Virus record (IMG/VR): IMGVR_UViG_3300036046_000304
Location: 1-25,980 of that record
Direction: 5' to 3' (one strand)
DNA length: 25,980 nucleotides
Source of the DNA: a virus
Made by a program: the position numbers and the translations under genes. Every line of letters begins with the position of its first letter. Within the stretch, counting starts at the first letter, position 1. The notes beneath the pieces were generated by a model. It was not told the origin of the DNA, made no database searches, and saw only the letters and a program-made list of their open reading frames with translations. Shown piece by piece: positions 20,584 to 25,980 of the stretch.

Positions 20584-23500
20584 ATATGGTCCTGTGCGAT
20601 CTGTTTGAGTTTGCCATCAGTCTGTAAGCCAAGGATGCGCCAGGTAAAGCACACCCACTCGACGCGGGAGTTGGTCTGCAGCACGAGCGCGCTAGCTGTG
20701 TGAATCGCACTATTGTCCTCATCGGGCTTGAGTTCAGGAAAATCGCCGCTGCCCAGCTCTGCCAGCAGGGTACGTTTATCTTCGGCGAAGCCCTGTAGGC
20801 GATAGGTCGCGCGTAGCTTAGGCGACCACTGGGCGCTCTTGATACGAACCGTGATCTCATCACTCCCAATCATTTCATCATTCCACTCGATTTCAGCGGC
20901 GAAGCCATGTGCCAAGCCGGCGAAGGCCTGGACCTCTCGCTCAAAGCTTGGGAAATGACCCAGATCCGTATTCTTGTGCTTACCGAAATGGCTGCGATCC
21001 AAGAAGACCTCGATCTCATCGTCCTCCAACATCATGGCCACGATGGAAATGCCAACACCTGCGATCCACAGTATCAGGCCTATTCCTGTCAGCGAAGATG
21101 CCAATGCAGTACCCAGCAGTACACGGGCTGCCGCCCCGCCGCCTGCGCGCAGTGCAGCCTGCCCAGCCGCTCGCTCAGCCATCGCTGCTTGAAAAGCCAT
21201 GACTGAGCCAGCAGCCATCGCAGTACCACCTCCAAACTGAAAGATGCCCGCGGTCACATAGGCTGCTGCTGCGTCACGATCGCCTTTATTTAGCCGAACA
21301 GCAGTTTTAATTATGTTCGAAGCTCCATCCAGAATAGAGCCCGCAGCACCAAATATTCCTGCCGCCAGCCGCCAAGCGAGATGTTTAGGTACAGTGCTGA
21401 CTAGTTGTGTCGCCGATGGAGTTCCCGCCACCATGGAGGCGCGTGGCGTCAGGGCGGCAGCCGCCAGCTCCGATATCAGACCCAGGTAAGTCACCACACC
21501 GGATACCACGCCCAGGATCGCGTCTCGCTGCTCCAGCCCACCTTTTTGCTGACTCTCGGTCAGCGCCTTCTTGATGGCGAAGGCTTCGAGCATGAAGATC
21601 GCGAAGGAGACCCGCACTGTGGTCTTGTTTTCGAGCAGATTGGCGCGCATCTGCTTCCAAGTCATGGCCTGCTTCTTGATGATCTGTTTCGCCAAATCCT
21701 CGGGCAGCTCGGTGGCCATGCCGGGTTTACCCAGCAAATTATCGCCAACCACCTTGAGCATTTTCTCGCCCCGCCGGCTCGCGCTTTGCTTGAGTACGCT
21801 CTCGTCGTAGACCAGGCCGACCGTTACATCGTCCCCGAACTGCGTAATGCGCTGCTGCAGATGCTCGGAGAACTCACGTATCTGTTGGCGCGTCTGCTTG
21901 GCAGACGCCACGCGCTCCTTGCCGGTCTTGCCGATCTCCCGCGTGGGCTGCGTTTCGAAGAGCGGGGCCTCTTTCAAGGCATCGGACATTGCATGCATGA
22001 AGCTCTTCATGCTCCAACGGGTCCAGACGAAGTAGTGGCGATTCCCGGTATTCAGGTAGTCCAGCAGGGCCGAGGCCTTGACCCATACCACCTGCTTGGC
22101 CTTGACCTGATCGAGATTGCTGGCCAGTTGAAACTTCTTCGCCTGCTTGGTATCGGCTACCAGGCGTTCCAGTTCTGCAATCGCTTGCTGCGAGGTGGCC
22201 AACAGGCTATTGGTCTGCTGAGTGATAACCGCCGCATAACCGGCCCAGGCTTTCTGCAACTCTTCCTTGGCGGCCTTACCCGAGATATAGCTGTCATAGA
22301 GATCTGCCGTGACGTCCGGCTCAAGTAGCTTTGCTAGGCCAAACTCAGTGATCAAGGCTTGCGCAATCCATTGCTGCGGATCGTCTTCCGGCTTATCGAA
22401 CATTTTTGCCATGAATTTCAGCGAAGCATCGCTGACCAGACCTCCAGCCAGGGCCTTTTCCGTGGCATTTACCCGAGCGGCCGCCTCATACATGTCTTGC
22501 TGGATCTCATCCAAGCTACGCTTGGCGGTCGAGATGGCCGGAATATCATCGAAGTCCTGATCCATGAAGACACAGAAGCTCTTGGACTTCAGATATTCGA
22601 TATAGTCGGAGTCGACTGCCAGGACCTTCTTGGCCCATTCGTTCTCTGCTCTCGCCCAATCGATATGAAACTGCTTGCGCCGGGTTTCGTCGATCTTCTT
22701 CATGTACTTGCTGATGGTGCCTTCCGGGCTATTACCGCCCATCTTCTCGACACCTTTATCGACATGTGCCTGGGAATAGATGACCTGGCCCATGCCTCTT
22801 GGATCGGGATTGCCCGCCTTGTCCTTGATCGGATGCCAGATCGTATCCGGCGGGTACAGGCCAGCTTTCTTACGCTCGTCGAACTGCGCCTTGGTGGCCA
22901 TTCCCCCTACACCGTGCAGCATCTGGTCAACCCGCTGGGTCACCCTGTCCTTTACGCGTTGCCGCAGCCACTCGTGTATGTAGCCGATATGCACATCCGA
23001 TTGACGCTTCCAGGCCCGATCGGGGTCTTCGTTCTTGCCATTAACGTCCTTACCACCGGCCTTCCAGGCCTGGCGATCCACCTCGACGAGCTGGCGCAGG
23101 CCATTGTGTTCCGCCGCCAAACCGAGCGGGTCTTTCAGCATGACAACTAAGGCCTTGTTTTTCAGCCCAGATCCCGATGCCTTTTCGATACCGCGCACAC
23201 GCTCGCTCAACTCGGCCGCTTTACCAAAGCGCGCGCTATCTAGCGGGACGGTGCTGCGTTCAAAAGCCTTCACCAAGGCGGTCGCTTTGCCCTTAACCTC
23301 ACAGAACTCCAGCACATTGTGCTGTAAGGCTGCAGTGTTCAATGGCAAAGCCCCGTTAGGGGGGAATACATCCTCCTTGACCAGAGCCTTGACCGCGATG
23401 GGCGTCATACGTGCCTCGCGTTTGGTACCTTCCGTGTAGTTCTCCAGCACAGCAGGCGTCCACAGGTGCTCGGAGTAGGCAAGCCAAGCATTGGGGACAT

Positions 23501-23966
23501 TACTTGCATCGCTGATCGTGATCAGGTTGATGGGGAGATTGGCGGCCTTCTGACTGCAGGCGAAACCGGCCGGCGTCGCCAATAACTTGTTTGAGCGTCT
23601 GCGATACTCGTCCACGCTGATCTGTCTTGCTAACAACTTGGTGCAGCCGGCCGCATCAATGCGCCAGATATCCCATTTCTTCTTTGCTTCGTTCAATACA
23701 AAAACAAAGCCTTCACGCAAAACGCGGGTAAGAGGTAGCGTTGCCTCGCGCTTTTGCTTGCCAAACTCCGCATCAAAGTTTGGTGCGAAAGCAAAGCCGG
23801 CATCGTCAAGCACTGCTTTTTCCCGTGCCTCCGTAATGGAGGGGCGCACTAACAAAATCGGCAGGCCAACCCGCGCACAAGGAGGGCAATCAGCTGGGCA
23901 AGTGTTGGCAGGCTGGGCAACAGCAGATTTTGCTTTGGCAGCATTTGCTGCGATAGGACTGGCCAT
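20568..23966 (-). CDS. T6SS pore-forming effector, VasX/BTH_I2691-like
   Basis: An 1132-residue effector. Its N-terminus carries a cysteine-containing motif, CPPCARVGLPILLVRP (about 27-42), then LREGFVFVLNEAKKKWDIW, which match the VasX N-terminal region (C..C...GLPILPVRY ... LR.GYLYV). A long helical middle follows. The C-terminal third holds hydrophobic helices at about 814-840, 860-888, 899-925 and 947-980 (GTALASSLTGIGLILWIAGV), colicin-like and suited to forming pores in the inner membrane of rival cells. AGGAAG is six bases before the ATG. The order vgrG, DUF4123 adaptor, effector, immunity is that of the Vibrio vgrG2-vasW-vasX-tsiV2 cluster. No nuclease or amidase motif was noticed. 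Confidence 0.82.
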   Translation of the reverse strand: MASPIAANAAKAKSAVAQPANTCPADCPPCARVGLPILLVRPSITEAREKAVLDDAGFAFAPNFDAEFGKQKREATLPLTRVLREGFVFVLNEAKKKWDIWRIDAAGCTKLLARQISVDEYRRRSNKLLATPAGFACSQKAANLPINLITISDASNVPNAWLAYSEHLWTPAVLENYTEGTKREARMTPIAVKALVKEDVFPPNGALPLNTAALQHNVLEFCEVKGKATALVKAFERSTVPLDSARFGKAAELSERVRGIEKASGSGLKNKALVVMLKDPLGLAAEHNGLRQLVEVDRQAWKAGGKDVNGKNEDPDRAWKRQSDVHIGYIHEWLRQRVKDRVTQRVDQMLHGVGGMATKAQFDERKKAGLYPPDTIWHPIKDKAGNPDPRGMGQVIYSQAHVDKGVEKMGGNSPEGTISKYMKKIDETRRKQFHIDWARAENEWAKKVLAVDSDYIEYLKSKSFCVFMDQDFDDIPAISTAKRSLDEIQQDMYEAAARVNATEKALAGGLVSDASLKFMAKMFDKPEDDPQQWIAQALITEFGLAKLLEPDVTADLYDSYISGKAAKEELQKAWAGYAAVITQQTNSLLATSQQAIAELERLVADTKQAKKFQLASNLDQVKAKQVVWVKASALLDYLNTGNRHYFVWTRWSMKSFMHAMSDALKEAPLFETQPTREIGKTGKERVASAKQTRQQIREFSEHLQQRITQFGDDVTVGLVYDESVLKQSASRRGEKMLKVVGDNLLGKPGMATELPEDLAKQIIKKQAMTWKQMRANLLENKTTVRVSFAIFMLEAFAIKKALTESQQKGGLEQRDAILGVVSGVVTYLGLISELAAAALTPRASMVAGTPSATQLVSTVPKHLAWRLAAGIFGAAGSILDGASNIIKTAVRLNKGDRDAAAAYVTAGIFQFGGGTAMAAGSVMAFQAAMAERAAGQAALRAGGGAAARVLLGTALASSLTGIGLILWIAGVGISIVAMMLEDDEIEVFLDRSHFGKHKNTDLGHFPSFEREVQAFAGLAHGFAAEIEWNDEMIGSDEITVRIKSAQWSPKLRATYRLQGFAEDKRTLLAELGSGDFPELKPDEDNSAIHTASALVLQTNSRVEWVCFTWRILGLQTDGKLKQIAQDHIWMED

Positions 23967-23981
23967 TTTTTTCTTCCTATA

Positions 23982-24932
23982 TCAGGCTCGGGTCGGAGCA
24001 GGGGTAAGCGCGAGATCATTCCAAACGCGCTCATCCAGCTCAGCCCAAGCACGTTCCAGGCTCCCCGGCTCTTGCCGGGCAGCCTGTATTTCTTGGTGTA
24101 CTTTGGGATGCTGATGAAACTGAGGTTTCAGCTGAATGGCGTACAAGACATAAGTCGTCACATCCTCGCCTTGTAATTGCAGGCTGCTTGCCTGCAGCAG
24201 ATGCCGATGCAGCTCATCCACCGCATTCGATGGCAAGGGGTCGCAGAACGCGCGCCAAGCCCTCAGCAAGGCCGTCACTGCCTGGCAATTGACCATGCGT
24301 TGAAACTGGGCGCTGCTAAGTTGCACTACACTCGGTAGGGACTTTTGCGCATCCGTGGCGTAAACAGCTAGCGTACCCAATGCATCAATGTTGCAAGCCG
24401 TGGCTTGAGCAAGTAGCTGCTGTTGTTGGTCTGCGGTGAGACTAGGCCACATCTGCCCCCAAACGCGCGGGTCATGCCAGCGTAACCAGCGGCGTTGTCC
24501 AGCCGGATCGATCGCGGCGCTTGCCAAGCTCAAGCGATCGGCAAGTGCCGGGCCTGGCTCGGTGCTCCACAGCCAAGCGCAGATCGCGCGCCCCTTATCC
24601 AGACTTTCCGGACCCTCAGCAATCTCAAGCACGCTCTCAGCAATGCTTTTGAGCAGTAGCGGATCATCCAATACGCTGGGTTCCGTGACGCCTTGCGCAA
24701 AAGCGGCGTCCATTTCAATCAAACAGGGGCGTCGGGCATCATGATCGGCAATATGCTCGGGCACACGCACGGGGATCACGATGCGACCACGTTGAATAAG
24801 CTGCGCGAGCTCCAATGGGTCGGACAAGCGCGGGTCGTAGAGGACAAACAGTTTTGAACCCGCGCCCAGCAAAGGCTCAGCCAGTTCTCTCAACTGTCGC
24901 TCGATGCGATGAAAGTCCAAGCCAGCCAGCAT
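23982..24932 (-). CDS. DUF4123 adaptor/chaperone for the T6SS effector
   Basis: A 316-residue protein with DUF4123 features: an N-terminal LFVLYDPRLSDPLELAQLI stretch, CLIEMDAAFA, and RRWLRWHDPRVWGQMWPSLT, matching the family 'R.YDPRV...l.p.l' motif. DUF4123 proteins (Tap/VasW type) load an effector on the cognate VgrG spike. The likely ATG is 24932, sharing its A with the VgrG TGA stop (TGATG); a TTG three bases earlier is less likely. Fifteen bases separate it from the effector gene, which supports specific pairing. Confidence 0.85.
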   Translation of the reverse strand: MLAGLDFHRIERQLRELAEPLLGAGSKLFVLYDPRLSDPLELAQLIQRGRIVIPVRVPEHIADHDARRPCLIEMDAAFAQGVTEPSVLDDPLLLKSIAESVLEIAEGPESLDKGRAICAWLWSTEPGPALADRLSLASAAIDPAGQRRWLRWHDPRVWGQMWPSLTADQQQQLLAQATACNIDALGTLAVYATDAQKSLPSVVQLSSAQFQRMVNCQAVTALLRAWRAFCDPLPSNAVDELHRHLLQASSLQLQGEDVTTYVLYAIQLKPQFHQHPKVHQEIQAARQEPGSLERAWAELDERVWNDLALTPAPTRA

Positions 24933-25980
24933 CAAAGTACCCCGGCTCCACCCGACTCACCGTTGCCGGCCCGCTCTTGACAGGAAAGCACCTTGCTCTG
25001 CGGCATAGCCGGCGCGGTATGGCTCGCACTCCCCGCCCCATCCCACACCTTCTTGCTGGCCTTGAACTTCACCCCGTTCGGGGCGAACAGCGTGATGTTG
25101 CCGCCCTTCAGTTCCAGGCCCGCGCCTTGGGCGCTCAGCTTCAGGGTGGTGGGGCTGGCGATCAGGGCGTCGGCGTTGCTGCTTACGTTCACCGCCTTCA
25201 GAGCGTTCAGGTTGGCCTTGTCCTTTTGGGCCTGCAGGATGGCCTGGCCACTGGCGGCCAATAGGCGCAGGCCGCGGGTTTGCTCGGGTTGCTTGGCGTC
25301 GGGCTTGGCGCCGCCGGCGAACACGCGCAGGCCGGCCGGGGCGCTCAGGCCCAAGGTGGCTTGGGCGCCCAGTTGCAGGTCGCGGCCGACCAGGGCCAGG
25401 TGCTCGCTGGCGCTGATGCTGATCTGGCTGGGGGTGAGCCAGCCCAGGCCTTGCGGGGCGCTTTGGATCAACTCCGGGCGTAGCCAGGCGGGGGCGCCTT
25501 GCTGCTTGCCGGCCAGGCTGTCCTGCAGGGCTTGCAGATTCAGCTGCACCGGCTGCTTGCCGGCGGGTTTCTCTTCCGGCAGCTGGGCGCCGTGTTTGTC
25601 GGCGCGCTCCAGAATCGACTGCACGCGTTCGCGTTGCTGTTCCAGCGTCTGTTCGGCTTCCTGGCTGTCGATCTGGTTTCCGCTGGCATTTGCACGCAGC
25701 TGGGCGCTCAGCAGCAGGCCTTGGCCGGCGCGGATGGCGGCGTGGCCACGCGTATCCAAGCTAATGCCGTGGCTGCGCGCTTCGCGCCGGGCATTGTCCT
25801 GGTAGTGACGCGTATGGCCGAGCTGCAGCCAGCTGTGCGCCTGGGTGGTGCCCAGTTCGGCGCGTGGGCTACTCGGGTGGTCGTCGAATACCAGCTGGTT
25901 GTAGCCGCCGCCCTGCTTGTCGCTCTGGCCGGTCTGGCTGTGGCTGATGGCTTGGGTCTTGATGCCGCTCAGGGCGTCCG
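24932..25980 (-). CDS. vgrG: VgrG spike protein, C-terminal part (5' end outside window)
   Basis: The frame is open from the right window edge to 24932 and gives 349 residues. It begins in the characteristic SGIKTQAISHSQTG and GGGYNQLVFDDHPSSPRAEL segment, then SWLQLGHTRH, DTRGHAAIRAGQGLLLSAQL, and a DUF2345-type beta-rich region (LNLQALQDSLAGKQ; SEHLALVGRDLQLGAQATLG; AQGAGLELKGGNITLFAPNG). VgrG trimers form the spike tip of the type VI secretion tube. The end is short after DUF2345, with no extra effector domain, so cargo is carried through the DUF4123 adaptor. The N-terminal gp27/gp5-like part is not visible. Confidence 0.9.
   Translation of the reverse strand, partial: DALSGIKTQAISHSQTGQSDKQGGGYNQLVFDDHPSSPRAELGTTQAHSWLQLGHTRHYQDNARREARSHGISLDTRGHAAIRAGQGLLLSAQLRANASGNQIDSQEAEQTLEQQRERVQSILERADKHGAQLPEEKPAGKQPVQLNLQALQDSLAGKQQGAPAWLRPELIQSAPQGLGWLTPSQISISASEHLALVGRDLQLGAQATLGLSAPAGLRVFAGGAKPDAKQPEQTRGLRLLAASGQAILQAQKDKANLNALKAVNVSSNADALIASPTTLKLSAQGAGLELKGGNITLFAPNGVKFKASKKVWDGAGSASHTAPAMPQSKVLSCQERAGNGESGGAGVL

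Noticed and set aside
21405-22328. 307-aa plus-strand frame
   Set aside because: Antisense to the effector gene, no start signal or family motif.
22359-23150. 263-aa plus-strand frame
   Set aside because: Shadow of the effector gene on the opposite strand.

Overview
The window is GC-rich bacterial chromosome, most likely from a betaproteobacterium. This lineage is an inference from composition and gene content (type VI secretion genes, a VasX-like effector, a lipoprotein di-haem oxidoreductase, an MCP); no rRNA or other marker fixes it. Four blocks can be read.

(1) Bases 1-4577, minus strand: the promoter-proximal part of a contractile phage-tail-like (extracellular contractile injection system) operon. 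In transcription order it holds a DUF3467-like small protein, a DUF4255 (Pvc16/Afp16-type) protein, a protein with a carboxypeptidase-regulatory-like fold, a full tail sheath, a tail tube, and a second sheath-like gene that runs off the left edge. The operon starts at a textbook sigma-54 -24/-12 promoter (4602-4617). A sigma-54 activator (4931-6229) is divergently encoded, and a perfect 20-bp palindrome (4800-4819) lies between them as a candidate activator site.

(2) Bases 6256-11143, plus strand: a small basic DNA-binding-type protein behind a 14-bp palindromic operator, an orphan heavy-metal-associated domain protein, a methyl-accepting chemotaxis protein, and a long di-haem (CxxCH) lipoprotein followed by a strong intrinsic terminator.

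(3) Bases about 11261-19048: a complete-looking filamentous phage (inovirus) prophage of about 7.8 kb inserted in a dif-like XerC/XerD site. It has no integrase and no secretin. Gene order: HTH repressor (minus), ssDNA-binding protein, small ORFs, gpII/X-type replication protein with a gpX-like internal start, three tiny membrane/coat proteins, pIII-like adsorption protein, pVI-like protein, a 51-aa very acidic protein, Zot/pI, a small basic regulator, a membrane/coiled-coil accessory protein, and a second HTH-type regulator (minus). Several hairpins in the non-coding parts are candidates for origin and packaging signals. Joining the two attachment sites in silico to rebuild the circular phage extends the repressor reading frame by 29 mostly basic and aromatic codons that are cut off by integration.

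(4) Bases 19092-25980, minus strand: a type VI secretion effector module in the order vgrG (5' part outside the window), DUF4123 adaptor, VasX/BTH_I2691-like pore-forming effector of 1132 aa, and an overlapping multi-membrane-segment immunity protein (DUF6708-like). A frameshifted, internally deleted second immunity copy lies between this module and the prophage.

The points most worth following are the integration-dependent C-terminus of the phage repressor and the fact that a host gene and a phage gene encode related basic proteins behind almost identical palindromic operators.
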